Numbered from the stretch's first letter, positions 33,362 to 43,322 are shown. The stretch is DNA of 64,000 bases from Parasphingopyxis sp. CP4 (GCF_013378055.1 NZ_CP051130.1:1364001-1428000); one strand, 5' to 3'. Notes: generated by a model from the sequence alone, not told the origin. Program-made: numbers and translations.

Positions 33362-34669
33362 ATGGGTCAGATAACGCCTCTTCGCGCAATTGTCGCGCTG
33401 TTAACCACCTTTGGCCTTGGCTTGATTGCCAATTCTTTGGGTGCCGCACCGATTCCGGTCATATTGGCCTGTATTGGCGGTATTGTGGGGGGTTTGGTGC
33501 TATTTGGGTTCCAGGCTCCGGCAATCGAGGAAGTTGACCCTGAACCGGTTCAGCTTCCCGAACCGATTGCCGATGAATCGCTGTTTCCCACGCTCGAAGA
33601 ATTGATGAACGCAATTGACGATCCGAGCCTCTTGATCGTCGGTCGCCGCGTAACCAAAGCCAATCCCGCCGCTGAAGAGCTGCTCGGCACCCACATTGTG
33701 GGCGAAGATGTCAGGCTGGCCATCCGCCATCCCGCAGCCGCCGAACGACTGACGGGAGAAGCCGGCACCGAAGAATCGCGCGTCGCAATGGAGCTGGTCG
33801 GCATTGGACAACGCGAACGGCCGTGGGAGCTCATCATTCATGAGTTGAAAGGCAATGCCCGCTTTGTCCGTCTTGCCGATCGCAGTGGCGCCCATGCCGC
33901 CGAGAAGATGCGCGCCGATTTCGTTGCCAATGCGAGCCATGAACTACGCACACCGCTCGCTTCGCTACTTGGGTATATCGAAACACTCCAGGACGGTGCC
34001 GCCAAGGACAAGAAGACGCGCAATCGCTTTCTTGAGATTATGCAGGGCGAGGCCAGCCGAATGCAGACGCTGATCGGCGATCTCATGTCACTTTCCCGCA
34101 TTGAAGCGGAGAAATATCGTGCACCGGAAGAAGACATCGCGCTTGGGCCGCTGATCGAAGAGGCCTGCCAATCGGTCTGTGCCACACAAGGCGTCGAACG
34201 TGATCGTGTCGAGATAGAGCCGCATGACGATGAAGTACGGATCGCTGGCGATCGGGTGCAGATTGCCCAGCTGGTCAGCAATCTGGTCGGCAATGCGCTA
34301 AAATATGGCGCGCCGGAAGACCCGATTGAAGTCCGCTATGCGCCAATCTCCGATACGCTGGTCCGGCTGACGGTAGAAGACAAAGGCGAAGGCATTGCGC
34401 CGGAACATCTCCCGCGCCTGACCGAACGTTTTTACCGCATTGATCCGGGCCGAAGTCGTTCGCTGGGCGGGACTGGGCTTGGCCTCGCAATCGTCAAACA
34501 TATCGTCGAACGCCATCGCGGCCGCCTCAATATCGAGAGTGAGTTGGGTGCGGGCACGATTGTTAGTGTCGATTTACCGAAAAAACCGTCTGCGTTGTCA
34601 TCATCCCGTAACGAGAATGTCACAAAGGCGAGTGGTCCTTCATTGGTCGGCGCGCGTGATTCGCAATGA
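33362..34669 (+). CDS. phoR: Phosphate regulon sensor histidine kinase PhoR
   Basis: A 435-residue inner-membrane kinase that senses phosphate status through the Pst-PhoU complex and phosphorylates PhoB. Two N-terminal helices (about 10-50), a PAS domain (about 75-165), HisKA with the phospho-acceptor His193 in NASHELRTPLASL, and a HATPase domain with NLVGNALKYG (N box), EDKGEGI (G1) and GGTGLGLAIVKH (G2) are seen. It is the first gene of phoR-pstCAB-phoU-phoB. The C-terminal 35 codons overlap a Pho box that precedes pstC. Confidence 0.95.
   Translation: MGQITPLRAIVALLTTFGLGLIANSLGAAPIPVILACIGGIVGGLVLFGFQAPAIEEVDPEPVQLPEPIADESLFPTLEELMNAIDDPSLLIVGRRVTKANPAAEELLGTHIVGEDVRLAIRHPAAAERLTGEAGTEESRVAMELVGIGQRERPWELIIHELKGNARFVRLADRSGAHAAEKMRADFVANASHELRTPLASLLGYIETLQDGAAKDKKTRNRFLEIMQGEASRMQTLIGDLMSLSRIEAEKYRAPEEDIALGPLIEEACQSVCATQGVERDRVEIEPHDDEVRIAGDRVQIAQLVSNLVGNALKYGAPEDPIEVRYAPISDTLVRLTVEDKGEGIAPEHLPRLTERFYRIDPGRSRSLGGTGLGLAIVKHIVERHRGRLNIESELGAGTIVSVDLPKKPSALSSSRNENVTKASGPSLVGARDSQ
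34595..34623 (+). promoter_or_regulatory. Pho box (three repeats) inside phoR end
   Basis: Three 7-base units with exact 11-base period, TTGTCAT (34595), CCGTAAC (34606) and ATGTCAC (34617), separated by 4-base spacers, match the PhoB-binding direct repeat CTGTCAT-like. They lie within the phoR reading frame, about 190 bases before pstC. The downstream -10 element is weak, as expected for PhoB-dependent promoters. Confidence 0.75.
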
Positions 34670-34813
34670 CAAGATGACGGCCGGAATTTCGTTTCAATAG
34701 TTTCAATACCAAGTCAGATTTTGTGTGAGCTTCGCAGATAGGCCTTTGGGCAGCGGAGTTTGGGGTATCGAACCGATCGATGTACCGGTCGGAAGCAGGG
34801 ATTGAGCAGGGCC

Positions 34814-36193
34814 GTGTCGATTTTCTTCTTGTTCATTCTGGTTCTCGGCTTTGCGGCCATGGCCTGGTTTGTGGCGCGCATGCGCGCGGCGCATCTGCGC
34901 CCGACTGACGGTACCCGCCCGCACTCGCTTCCGGGTTATCATGGCTGGTATGTCGCATTGTGGCTGGCCGTGCCGGCCCTCGCTTTTCTCGCTGTCTGGT
35001 CCGTGGTCATGCCGGGGCTTGTCGAGCAGGCGGTCCTTTCGACCAGCGCAGCGCAGCAATTGCCGGTTTCCGAGATCGAGCGCACGGCGATTTTAGGCGA
35101 AGCCCAAGCGCTGGCCGATGGATCGCTACGCGCCGCCTTCAACTCTGAAGCAGAGGCCCTCGTACCGGCATTCCAGGAGGCTTCTGGCTTTTACGGTGTC
35201 ATCGGCATTGTCGCGACAATATTGCTCGCCTTTGCCGGTGGAGCCTTCGCGTTCCTCAGGGTTCGTCCAGATTTCCGCGCCCGCAACCGCGTCGAGCGCG
35301 TGGTCATGTGGGTGCTGCTCATCGCATCACTGATCGCGATCCTCACGACGATCGGGATTGTTGCATCTCTATTGTTCGAAACGATGCGATTCTTTGAGCG
35401 GATATCGCCGATCGAGTTCATCTTCGGCACCCATTGGAGCCCGCAATCGACGACGTTTAGCGACGATCCGGGTTCATTCGGCGCGATCCCACTTTTCTGG
35501 GGCACGATTCTCATCGGCGCCATTATCGCGATGATCGTTGCCATTCCGCTGGGCTTGATGAGCGCTGTTTATCTTACCCAATATGCGCCGGCCCGGGTTC
35601 GCTCGATCATGAAACCGGTGCTGGAAATTCTCGCCGGGGTGCCGACCGTGGTTTATGGCTATTTTGCCGCGCTGACCGTGGCACCGGCGGTCCGCGACTT
35701 TGCCGTCAATGTGCTCGGCGTCAGCAGTGCATCGTCAGAATCGGCGCTCGCAGCGGGCGTGGTGATGGGCGTCATGATCATACCGTTCGTCTCTTCGATG
35801 GCCGATGATTCTCTTGCCGCCGTACCAGGCGCGATGCGCGACGGCAGCTTGGCGATGGGCGCGACCAATTCTGAGACCATCAAGCGCGTTCTGATCCCCG
35901 CTGCCCTGCCCGGCATTGTCGGCGGTGTATTGCTGGCGGTCAGTCGCGCGATTGGCGAAACGATGATCGTTGTGATGGCCGCCGGGCTTGCCGCCAATCT
36001 GACGGCCAATCCGTTCGAGAGTGTGACGACCGTAACCGTCCAGATCGTTCAGCTGCTTACAGGTGATCAAGAATTCGACAGTTCGAAGACCTTGGCCGCC
36101 TTTGCGCTCGGCCTGGTTCTGTTCATCGTCACCTTGTTGCTCAACATCATCGCGCTCAGCGTCGTCAAACGATTCCGCGAGGCATATGAATAG
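34814..36193 (+). CDS. pstC: Phosphate ABC transporter permease PstC
   Basis: One of the two membrane subunits of the high-affinity phosphate importer. It has an N-terminal extension (about 140 residues, helices at about 1-17, 47-70 and 115-140, DUF3708 type) before the standard six-helix permease domain, whose EAA-like loop is TNSETIKRVLIPAALPGIVGG. This makes about 459 residues, the long alphaproteobacterial form, against 319 in E. coli. The start is uncertain: GTG 34814 and TTG 34802 both follow AGCAGGG; a TTG at 34760 is less likely. Confidence 0.9.
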   Translation: MSIFFLFILVLGFAAMAWFVARMRAAHLRPTDGTRPHSLPGYHGWYVALWLAVPALAFLAVWSVVMPGLVEQAVLSTSAAQQLPVSEIERTAILGEAQALADGSLRAAFNSEAEALVPAFQEASGFYGVIGIVATILLAFAGGAFAFLRVRPDFRARNRVERVVMWVLLIASLIAILTTIGIVASLLFETMRFFERISPIEFIFGTHWSPQSTTFSDDPGSFGAIPLFWGTILIGAIIAMIVAIPLGLMSAVYLTQYAPARVRSIMKPVLEILAGVPTVVYGYFAALTVAPAVRDFAVNVLGVSSASSESALAAGVVMGVMIIPFVSSMADDSLAAVPGAMRDGSLAMGATNSETIKRVLIPAALPGIVGGVLLAVSRAIGETMIVVMAAGLAANLTANPFESVTTVTVQIVQLLTGDQEFDSSKTLAAFALGLVLFIVTLLLNIIALSVVKRFREAYE

Positions 36194-37489
36194 ATGAACA
36201 CCTCTCTCGCCTCTTCCGAAGCCCGGAACCCAACCGACTGGGCGACTGACGCCATGCAGCGCCGGATTCGCGCGCGGTACCGCGCTGAAAAGCGCTTCCG
36301 CATCTATGGTCTGTTCGCCGTTTTGCTCTCCGCCGGCTTCCTCGCATTTCTGCTCATCACAATGATGTCCAGCGGCGCGCGCGGATTTACCCAAGTGCAA
36401 GTCGCCTTGCCCGTGGATTTTTCATCATCCGACATCTTCCTCGAACCAAGCCAGCTGGACGGCGAAAATCGCGATCAACTGCTTGCAGAGGCGGATTTTC
36501 AGGGATTGGCCCGGCAAGCCGCCATCGCCGCTTATGGCGAAGACGGTGACGCGCTGTTCTCTGGCGGCGCATGGGTCTCCCTGCGCAACGCAGTTTCCGA
36601 AGACCCGACGCTGCTCACTCGCCAGGAAACACTCTGGCTTCCAGCGTCCACCGAGGTCGACTTTGCCGCGCGCGGCGATGCAGGAGCGCGCCAGAGCGAA
36701 GAACGATCGGCAATGATTGATCGCTATGCAGAGCTCGAAGAAGCGGGTCAGGTGCGGCGCGCACTGAGCTGGACCTTCCTGACTATGGCGGATTCAAGCG
36801 ATCCAACGCTTGCCGGAATATGGGGCGCACTGAAGGGCTCGCTGCTGACGATGCTCGTCACGCTCGCGCTTGCCTTCCCGATTGGCGTGCTCGCGGCGGT
36901 CTATCTTGAAGAATATGCGCCACAAAATCGCTGGACCGACATGATCGAGGTCTCGATCAACAATCTCGCCGCCGTCCCCTCGATCATCTTTGGCCTGCTC
37001 GGCCTCGCGGTGTTCATCAACACATTCCACCTGCCCCGATCCGCCGCGATTGTCGGCGGTCTCACGCTCGCCTTGATGACGATGCCGGTGATCGTGATTG
37101 CCGGGCGCAATGCCATCAAATCGGTGCCGCCATCGATCCGCGATGCAGCGCTCGGCGTCGGCGCATCGCCGGTGCAGGTGCTGACCCATCATGTGCTCCC
37201 GCTCTCGCTCCCAGGGATCCTCACCGGCACGATTATCGGAATGAGTCGAGCGCTTGGCGAAACCGCACCGCTTCTGCTGATTGGTATGCGCGCCTTTGTC
37301 GCGACACCGCCCGATGGATTCACAAATCCCGCCACCGTCCTGCCGGTGCAAATCTTCCTCTGGTCGGACGAACTCGATCCCGGCTTTGTCGAAAAAACAT
37401 CAGCCGCAATCATCGTATTGCTGCTCTTCCTGCTTGCCATGAACGGTATCGCGATCTGGCTGCGCAACAAATATGAACAACGTTGGTGA
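36194..37489 (+). CDS. pstA: Phosphate ABC transporter permease PstA
   Basis: Second membrane subunit of the Pst importer, 431 residues. It carries an N-terminal DUF3333-type region (about 1-210) with one helix near residues 35-57 and a periplasmic part, then a six-helix permease domain with the loop [26 protein letters not shown]. Start follows directly on the pstC stop (TAG ATG), and the end overlaps pstB if the earlier pstB ATG is used. Length is typical for alphaproteobacteria and longer than the E. coli protein. Confidence 0.94.
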   Translation: MNTSLASSEARNPTDWATDAMQRRIRARYRAEKRFRIYGLFAVLLSAGFLAFLLITMMSSGARGFTQVQVALPVDFSSSDIFLEPSQLDGENRDQLLAEADFQGLARQAAIAAYGEDGDALFSGGAWVSLRNAVSEDPTLLTRQETLWLPASTEVDFAARGDAGARQSEERSAMIDRYAELEEAGQVRRALSWTFLTMADSSDPTLAGIWGALKGSLLTMLVTLALAFPIGVLAAVYLEEYAPQNRWTDMIEVSINNLAAVPSIIFGLLGLAVFINTFHLPRSAAIVGGLTLALMTMPVIVIAGRNAIKSVPPSIRDAALGVGASPVQVLTHHVLPLSLPGILTGTIIGMSRALGETAPLLLIGMRAFVATPPDGFTNPATVLPVQIFLWSDELDPGFVEKTSAAIIVLLLFLLAMNGIAIWLRNKYEQRW

Positions 37490-37493
37490 CATT

Positions 37494-38312
37494 ATGAACG
37501 AAGCAACGGAAAATGCTGCCGAATCTCCGGATGAAACCGCCGCTGAAGCGCCCGAAGAGCCAAAGATGACGGCCCGCGATGTGGATGTCTATTATGGCGA
37601 CAAGCAGGCGATCAATAATGTGTCGATTGATATCGGCATGGACAATGTGACGGCCTTTATCGGACCGTCCGGCTGCGGCAAATCAACCTTTCTCCGGACC
37701 CTCAATCGGATGAACGACACGATCCCGATCGCGCGGACCACAGGTCAGATCGAGCTCGACGGCAACGATATCTACGATGCATCGATGGATGTGGTGCAGT
37801 TGCGCGCCCGGGTTGGCATGGTGTTTCAAAAGCCCAATCCTTTCCCGAAATCGATTTACGAAAATGTTGCCTATGGCCCCCGCATTCATGGACTTGCTTC
37901 GTCCAAGGCGGATCTCGATGCGATTGTCGAACGCTCGCTGATCCGCGCAGGCCTGTTCGAAGAAGTGAAAGACCGGCTCGCCGATAGCGGTACCGCGCTT
38001 TCCGGCGGCCAGCAGCAGCGCCTGTGTATTGCCCGCGCGATTGCGGTCGATCCTGAAGTCATCCTGATGGACGAACCCTGCTCGGCGCTCGACCCGATCG
38101 CCACGGCGAAGATCGAAGAGCTGATCCACGAGCTGCGCGGCAAATATGCGATCGTGATCGTCACCCATAACATGCAACAGGCCGCTCGAGTGTCGCAGCG
38201 CACGGCCTTTTTCCATCTCGGCAATCTCGTTGAATATGGCGAGACTTCGGAGCTCTTTACCAATCCAAGCAAAGATCGAACCAAGGATTATATCACTGGA
38301 CGCTACGGTTAG
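37494..38312 (+). CDS. pstB: Phosphate ABC transporter ATP-binding protein PstB
   Basis: ATPase subunit of the Pst importer. It has Walker [11 protein letters not shown]-loop [16 protein letters not shown] (the PNPFP wording is PstB-specific), signature LSGGQQQRL, Walker [14 protein letters not shown] and H-loop THNM. A 30-residue acidic, Ala-rich tail precedes the domain. The ATG at 37494 follows GGTGA; an in-frame ATG at 37473 would overlap pstA by 17 bases. No pstS gene for the periplasmic phosphate-binding protein is in the window. Confidence 0.95.
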   Translation: MNEATENAAESPDETAAEAPEEPKMTARDVDVYYGDKQAINNVSIDIGMDNVTAFIGPSGCGKSTFLRTLNRMNDTIPIARTTGQIELDGNDIYDASMDVVQLRARVGMVFQKPNPFPKSIYENVAYGPRIHGLASSKADLDAIVERSLIRAGLFEEVKDRLADSGTALSGGQQQRLCIARAIAVDPEVILMDEPCSALDPIATAKIEELIHELRGKYAIVIVTHNMQQAARVSQRTAFFHLGNLVEYGETSELFTNPSKDRTKDYITGRYG

Positions 38313-38326
38313 TCCGGAACGCAATC

Positions 38327-39043
38327 ATGGCCAAGAACACAGAACATACAGTCAAAGCATTTGACGACGATATCGGCGAACTGCGCGCGCTCGTTTCCGA
38401 AATGGGCGGACTGGTCGAAGCGGCCATCGGCGATGCTATCCATGCCCTAAGCCGCCACGATCTCGATACCGCCACGCGGATAATCGCGGAAGATGCGCGG
38501 ATCGATGAGCTGGAAGCCGAGATTGAGCGGCTGGCGGTGCGCCTTATCGCACTGCGCGCGCCCCTGGCTGACGATCTGCGCGAGGCGGTCGCCGCGATCA
38601 AGATCGCAACCGTTCTCGAGCGTATCGGCGATTATGCCAAGAATATCGCCAAGCGTGTGCCGATCTTTGATCGTCGGGGCGATATCGAACCGCTGAGCAT
38701 CCTGCCGTCGATGGCGCAGATTGTTCAAGAGATGATCCATAATGTGCTCGACGCCTTTGCCGCTCGCGATGCGGCGATGGCAAAGACCGTGATCGAACGC
38801 GATTCAGCGGTCGATGATTTCTACGATAGCCTGTTCCGCGCCCTCCTTACCTACATGATGGAGAATTCGCACAATATTACCCAGTCCACGCATCTGTTGT
38901 TTATCGCCAAGAACCTTGAACGGGTTGGTGATCATGCAACCAACATTGCGGAAATGGTCTATTTCGCCGCCACCGGCGATTATCTCGAAGACCCTAACAC
39001 GGGACAGGGTGACGAGCCCGACACCGAGGATATCGAAGAATGA
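38327..39043 (+). CDS. phoU: Phosphate signalling complex protein PhoU
   Basis: A 238-residue all-helical protein, two PhoU repeats (about residues 15-105 and 120-215) each with the acidic metal-binding pattern near E-x3-D (ILERIGDYAKNIAKR and NLERVGDHATNIAEM). It links the Pst transporter to PhoR and shuts off the Pho response when phosphate is ample. Its stop overlaps phoB start (ATGA). Confidence 0.95.
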   Translation: MAKNTEHTVKAFDDDIGELRALVSEMGGLVEAAIGDAIHALSRHDLDTATRIIAEDARIDELEAEIERLAVRLIALRAPLADDLREAVAAIKIATVLERIGDYAKNIAKRVPIFDRRGDIEPLSILPSMAQIVQEMIHNVLDAFAARDAAMAKTVIERDSAVDDFYDSLFRALLTYMMENSHNITQSTHLLFIAKNLERVGDHATNIAEMVYFAATGDYLEDPNTGQGDEPDTEDIEE

Positions 39044-39738
39044 GCAAGGCAAAACTCCTGCTAGTCGAAGATGATATGGCGCTGACCGAGCTGCTAATCT
39101 GGCATTTCGAGCGCGAAGAATTCAAAGTGAAGCATACCGTCGATGGCGAAGAAGCGCTGCTCCTGGCTCGCGAAAACCCGCCGGATCTGGTGCTGCTCGA
39201 CTGGATGATCGAGGGCCTTTCCGGGATCGAAGTCTGCCGCCGCCTGCGGCGCATGCCCGATACCGCCAATGTTCCAATCATCATGCTGACCGCGCGTGGC
39301 GAAGAAGAAGATCGCGTGCGCGGTCTTGAAACCGGCGCCGATGATTATGTGACCAAGCCGTTCAGCCCGCGCGAACTGGTGGCGCGGGTTGGCGCGGTGC
39401 TCCGCCGTGTGCGTCCTGCCCTGGCTGGCGAGCCATTGCACCATGGCGATATCGCGATGGATACGGTGAGCTATAAGGTTAAGCGCGACGGCGAGACCAT
39501 TCCGCTTGGCCCGACCGAATTCCGCTTGCTCAAACATTTTCTCGAACATCCCGGCCGCGTATTCAGCCGCGAACGGTTGCTCGATTCTGTCTGGGGCCAT
39601 GACTCGGATATCGAGCCGCGGACAGTCGATGTGCATATCCGGCGACTGCGCAAGGCCCTGAATAAGGGCGGAAAGCAGGATATCATCCGCACGGTCCGTT
39701 CAGCGGGCTATGCGCTGGATGCAGAAGGCGTAGGATAA
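39040..39738 (+). CDS. phoB: Phosphate regulon response regulator PhoB
   Basis: A 232-residue OmpR-class regulator with receiver domain (1-120; phospho-acceptor Asp54 in VLLDWMIEG, Thr and Lys partners in ITAR and TKPF) and winged-helix DNA-binding domain (about 130-228; RVFSRERLLDSVWG, RTVDVHIRRLRKAL). It binds Pho boxes, one of which is found inside phoR. It is the last gene of the unit, unlike the common phoB-phoR order, so sensor and regulator bracket the transporter. Confidence 0.96.
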   Translation: MSKAKLLLVEDDMALTELLIWHFEREEFKVKHTVDGEEALLLARENPPDLVLLDWMIEGLSGIEVCRRLRRMPDTANVPIIMLTARGEEEDRVRGLETGADDYVTKPFSPRELVARVGAVLRRVRPALAGEPLHHGDIAMDTVSYKVKRDGETIPLGPTEFRLLKHFLEHPGRVFSRERLLDSVWGHDSDIEPRTVDVHIRRLRKALNKGGKQDIIRTVRSAGYALDAEGVG

Positions 39739-39873
39739 CCCGCATCCGCCGGGCTCGCCGATACGGCAGATCAGAGCCAGGAAAATTCTGTTTGCCAGCC
39801 CGTTGCTAACGCAAACGCGGCGGGTTAACGCGCACGTCAACTGAATTCACAGCCAATCCATGGAGTCTCCATC

Positions 39874-40779
39874 ATGTCCATTTCCTTTGAAGATAAAGTC
39901 GCCATCGTCACCGGAGCCGGCGGCGGATTGGGCCGCGCTTATGCGCTCGATCTCGCCAAGCGCGGCGCCAAAGTTGTCGTCAACGATCTCGGCGGCGCTC
40001 GCGATGGCACCGGCACCTCCGATGCTGCAGCCGAAGTGGTTGCGGAGATCGAAGCAGCTGGCGGTACGGCCATGGCCAATGGCGGCAGCGTGACCGATGA
40101 AGAGCATATGGCCGAGATGGTCGCCAAGACCAAAGAAACCTGGGGCGGCGTGCACGTCCTGATCAACAATGCCGGCATCCTGCGCGACAAGAGCTTTGCC
40201 AAGATGACGATGGAAGATTGGAAGCTCGTCATCGATGTGCATCTCAATGGCTCGGCGATCTGCACCAAGGCCGTATGGGAAACGATGCGCGAACAGGCCT
40301 ATGGCCGCATTCTCAACACAGCCTCCTCAACCGGTCTCTACGGTAACTTCGGCCAAGCCAATTATGGCGCGGCCAAGCTCGGCCTTGCCGGTTTCACCAA
40401 GACGCTCGCCATCGAAGGCGCGAAGTATAATATCAAGGTGAACACGATCGCACCGATCGCTGGCACGCGCATGACTGAAGACATCATGCCGCCGGAAATG
40501 TTCCAGGCCCTGTCGCCAGAAAATGTGGTTCCGGCGGCGGTTTACCTGGTTGCCGAAGACGCACCGACCAACATGATCGTGGGCGCTGGCGGCGGCTTCT
40601 TCCATGCCGCCTATGTCACCCACACGCAGGGCGTTGCCCTTCCCGATGACCAGCGCAACGCCGAAGGCGTAGCCGCGGTCTGGGACGAAATCATCGATCG
40701 TGCGGAAGAATTCGTACCGCAGAGCGGCGCGGAACAGGGCGGACAGGCGTTCAAGAAGCTGCAGGCTCTGGCTGGCTAA
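39874..40779 (+). CDS. SDR-family dehydrogenase (17-beta-HSD4/multifunctional enzyme-type)
   Basis: A 301-residue short-chain dehydrogenase with NAD(P)-binding [12 protein letters not shown], the NNAG motif ([13 protein letters not shown]), catalytic Ser in [14 protein letters not shown] and the Tyr-Lys pair in YGAAK. The longer C-terminal part and the [13 protein letters not shown] segment resemble the (3R)-hydroxyacyl-CoA dehydrogenase unit of peroxisomal multifunctional enzyme, so acyl-CoA oxidation is likely. GGAG precedes the ATG. A terminator follows, so it is monocistronic. Confidence 0.88.
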   Translation: MSISFEDKVAIVTGAGGGLGRAYALDLAKRGAKVVVNDLGGARDGTGTSDAAAEVVAEIEAAGGTAMANGGSVTDEEHMAEMVAKTKETWGGVHVLINNAGILRDKSFAKMTMEDWKLVIDVHLNGSAICTKAVWETMREQAYGRILNTASSTGLYGNFGQANYGAAKLGLAGFTKTLAIEGAKYNIKVNTIAPIAGTRMTEDIMPPEMFQALSPENVVPAAVYLVAEDAPTNMIVGAGGGFFHAAYVTHTQGVALPDDQRNAEGVAAVWDEIIDRAEEFVPQSGAEQGGQAFKKLQALAG

Positions 40780-40803
40780 CTCAAGCCAAACAATCGAATA
40801 GTG

Positions 40804-40840
40804 AAGGGCGCGTCGGATTAACCGGCGCGCCCTTTCTATT
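40804..40840 (+). terminator. Rho-independent terminator after SDR gene
   Basis: AAGGGCGCG (40804-40812) pairs perfectly with CGCGCCCTT (40826-40834), and the next bases are TTCTATTT. It lies 25 bases after the SDR stop. Confidence 0.85.
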
Positions 40841-40946
40841 TAGCACGCAAATTCCGGTCGTCATGTTCACCGCTGATCGTACCACCGTATTGCATCACTA
40901 ATACAGCTGTGCTAGGGCCGCCCCATCCAAGGCACAATGAGGAAGG

Positions 40947-42002
40947 ATGCCGATGTATAGCGAGAGCGATTTAGAGGCGGCGATCGACGCGGGAGCGTTG
41001 AACGAAGCCGATGTAGCCAAATTCCGCCGGTTCATGGCCGCGGACCGGTCCACCACCCTTGTCGATGAGGAGCATTTTCGCCTCATCACCGGGTTCAACG
41101 ATATCTTTGTGGCGATTGCCAGCGTCTTGCTGCTGGTCGCCATCGCCTGGTTGGGCGGAGAGATTCAACCCTGGGTTGGCGCGCTTGGCGTTGCCGCAGC
41201 GGCATGGGGTCTGTCTGAATATTTCACCAAGGTCCGCCGCATGGCGTTCCCGTCGATCCTGCTGTTGCTCGCTTTTGTCGGCGGTCTTTTTGCTACGGTG
41301 GTCAGCGGATTGATCGGAGATGGAAACCAATATGGCCCGGGCGATGAAGCAACGGTAGCCACCTTCATATCGATTGCCGGCGTGGTCGCCGCAATCGGCG
41401 CCTTCTTGCATTGGCGGCGGTTCCGCGTGCCGATCACGATTGCGGCTGGCGCTGCAGCGGTGGTCGCGACCATTATCGGCCTGATGGCGGTTGCCACCGA
41501 TGGCGAAATCGAACCGTTCCTGCATCCGCTTCTGCTGATTTCGGGCCTCGGCGTCTTTGCCCTGGCGATGCGCTGGGACATTAGCGATCCGGTCCGCGAA
41601 ACGCGGCGTTCGGACGTCGCCTTCTGGCTCCACCTCTTGGCAGCCCCGCTGATCGTTCACCCGATCTTCGCGGAAATCGGCGTCCTCGAAGGTACGCTCA
41701 GCATGGGCGGCGCGGTGCTCGTCATTGGCCTCTATGTCGTGATGGCCGTGATCGCACTGGCGATCGATCGCCGGGCACTGATGGTGTCGTCGCTTGTCTA
41801 TGTGCTGTGGGCACTCAATGGCCTCTTCGATCAGTTCGGCGCGGTTGAAACCAACATCGCCCTGGCGGCGCTGGTCATTGGTTCAGCCCTGCTGCTGCTC
41901 TCGGCCTTCTGGCACAATGCCCGCGGGCTGGTTGTGAAGCCGCTCCCCGAAGCGATTACCAACAGGCTCCCGGTAATCGGCAAGGAAACGGCTACGGCCT
42001 AA
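40947..42002 (+). CDS. Multi-pass membrane protein, unknown function
   Basis: A 351-residue protein with a soluble acidic N-terminus (about 1-45) and roughly ten predicted membrane helices (first at about 55-72). The N-terminal ALNEADVAKFRRFM segment followed by many helices resembles DUF2157-type proteins, but the match is weak. No catalytic motif is seen. An AGGAAGG site precedes the ATG. A strong terminator follows. Confidence 0.8.
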   Translation: MPMYSESDLEAAIDAGALNEADVAKFRRFMAADRSTTLVDEEHFRLITGFNDIFVAIASVLLLVAIAWLGGEIQPWVGALGVAAAAWGLSEYFTKVRRMAFPSILLLLAFVGGLFATVVSGLIGDGNQYGPGDEATVATFISIAGVVAAIGAFLHWRRFRVPITIAAGAAAVVATIIGLMAVATDGEIEPFLHPLLLISGLGVFALAMRWDISDPVRETRRSDVAFWLHLLAAPLIVHPIFAEIGVLEGTLSMGGAVLVIGLYVVMAVIALAIDRRALMVSSLVYVLWALNGLFDQFGAVETNIALAALVIGSALLLLSAFWHNARGLVVKPLPEAITNRLPVIGKETATA

Positions 42003-42050
42003 GGGCGGGCGGAGCTCCCCAACGGAGCTTCTGCCACGCCAGTCAACAGC

Positions 42051-42088
42051 AAAGGGCGGGAGGATGCACACGCACCCTCCCGCCCTTT
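42051..42088. terminator. Strong bidirectional terminator
   Basis: Arms 42051-42066 and 42073-42088 form a 16-bp stem (AAAGGGCGGGAGG against CCTCCCGCCCTTT, one mismatch further in) with a six-base loop, flanked by A-run and T-run. It serves the membrane-protein gene on plus and the DUF2794 gene on minus. Confidence 0.9.
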
Positions 42089-42095
42089 TCTGATT

Positions 42096-42455
42096 CTAGT
42101 CTCCGACGATTTTGAGCAAACGCCGTTCAACCGGTGCCAATACCGGCGCCAGTTCATGGCCGCGTTTCAGGATCATCCCGGCTTCGTTGAGCAATGCCCA
42201 CATCCCCTGCCGATTGCGCAGCGAGGGCCGTTTCTCGATCCGGTACTCGGGCTGTTCTGCCGTCCGGCGAAAGGCGGAGAAAGAGGCAAAATCCTTCTCG
42301 AAATTCATCGCATAGTCCCGCCAGTGCCCGGCCGCGACCATCCGACCATAGAGATCGAGGATACGGTTGAGTTCGGGGCGCTCAAAACCGACCTGGTTGG
42401 GCTTGGATTGACCATGCTGGCCGCTTCTTTTGGGAAATGGGGTAACTGTGCCCAT
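42096..42455 (-). CDS. DUF2794 protein
   Basis: A 119-residue soluble protein with the DUF2794 core FERPELNRILDLYGRMVAAGHWRDYAM, FASFSAFRRTAEQPEYRIEKRP and QGMWALLNEAGMILKRGHEL, found in alphaproteobacteria and of unknown function. The ATG at 42455 overlaps the stop of cysE (ATGA), so it is coupled to serine acetyltransferase. A 9-base longer start (42464) is possible but would lie inside cysE. Confidence 0.88.
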   Translation of the reverse strand: MGTVTPFPKRSGQHGQSKPNQVGFERPELNRILDLYGRMVAAGHWRDYAMNFEKDFASFSAFRRTAEQPEYRIEKRPSLRNRQGMWALLNEAGMILKRGHELAPVLAPVERRLLKIVGD

Positions 42456-43153
42456 CAGGCGCAATCGCTCTCCTGAGGCTCGTCTTCAGCGCCATCACGC
42501 TCGGCAATCAGGGCATCGAGCTGCTTGTGGAGCTGTTCCAACTCGCACCGCATCAGCTCAAGGCGCTGGGTCGATGGATCAAACATATCGCTGCACGGCG
42601 TACCATATGGAACAAAGCCTTCAGGCTTGTCCTCGGCCTCCATCAGCGTAGGCTTGGCGGGAATACCGACCATAACCGCGCCGGGTTGGACATCCTTGGT
42701 CACCACGGCATTGGCACCGATACGCGCGCCCTGCCCGACCGTGATCGGACCGAGGATCTGTGCGCCCGACCCGATAATCACGTCATCTTCAATCGTCGGA
42801 TGCCGCTTGCCCGCGACACCATCGGCCGGGTTTGTGCCGCCCAGCGTTACGTTCTGATAGATGGTGACATTGTCGCCGATCTGCGCGGTTTCCCCGATCA
42901 CCGTGAATCCGTGATCAATAAACAGATGGCGACCGATCTTCGCGCCGGGATGAATATCGATCGCCGTGAGGAAACGCGAAAAATGGTTCACGAAACGCGC
43001 AAGGAAAAACAACCGCCCGCGAAACAGTAAATGCGCGAAGCGATGATAGGTAAAGGCCCATACTCCTGGATAGAGCAAGACCTCCACCCGAGATCGCGGT
43101 GCGGGATCGCGAGACCGTATGGAATCGATATAGGCAATCAATCTGCCGGGCAT
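42455..43153 (-). CDS. cysE: Serine O-acetyltransferase (EpsC type)
   Basis: Acetylates serine to O-acetylserine, the carbon donor for cysteine synthesis. The 232-residue protein has an N-terminal helical part and a left-handed beta-helix (about residues 75-170) with the active-site GFTVIGETAQIGDNVTIYQNVTLGG and GKRHPTIEDDVIIGSGAQILG. The C-terminal 60 residues form a charged coil (RLELMRCELEQLHKQLDALIAERDG). ATG 43153 has GGGAG eight bases upstream and is preferred to 43201. It complements the sulfate activation genes cysDNC. Confidence 0.92.
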   Translation of the reverse strand: MPGRLIAYIDSIRSRDPAPRSRVEVLLYPGVWAFTYHRFAHLLFRGRLFFLARFVNHFSRFLTAIDIHPGAKIGRHLFIDHGFTVIGETAQIGDNVTIYQNVTLGGTNPADGVAGKRHPTIEDDVIIGSGAQILGPITVGQGARIGANAVVTKDVQPGAVMVGIPAKPTLMEAEDKPEGFVPYGTPCSDMFDPSTQRLELMRCELEQLHKQLDALIAERDGAEDEPQESDCA

Positions 43154-43322
43154 CTTGCTTCTCCCGCGCCAGTGGCAATCCGCAACGTAATAATCGTTCA
43201 AGCGGAAAAAGACCAGTTCAACCGACTAATAGCCCACAAAGCCCAGCTATCTCAATATTGAATGTTGAAATCGATTAATAACCGTGTATTAAGCTATAAA
43301 ACCGATTACGGAAGAACCTGCC

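Noticed and set aside
34691-34708. Tandem 9-base repeat GTTTCAATA in the pstC leader
   Set aside because: Two copies only, no match to a known operator; kept as a curiosity rather than a regulatory site.
34760-34813. TTG at 34760 as start of PstC
   Set aside because: It adds 18 polar residues before the first membrane helix and has no ribosome-binding site; later starts follow AGCAGGG.
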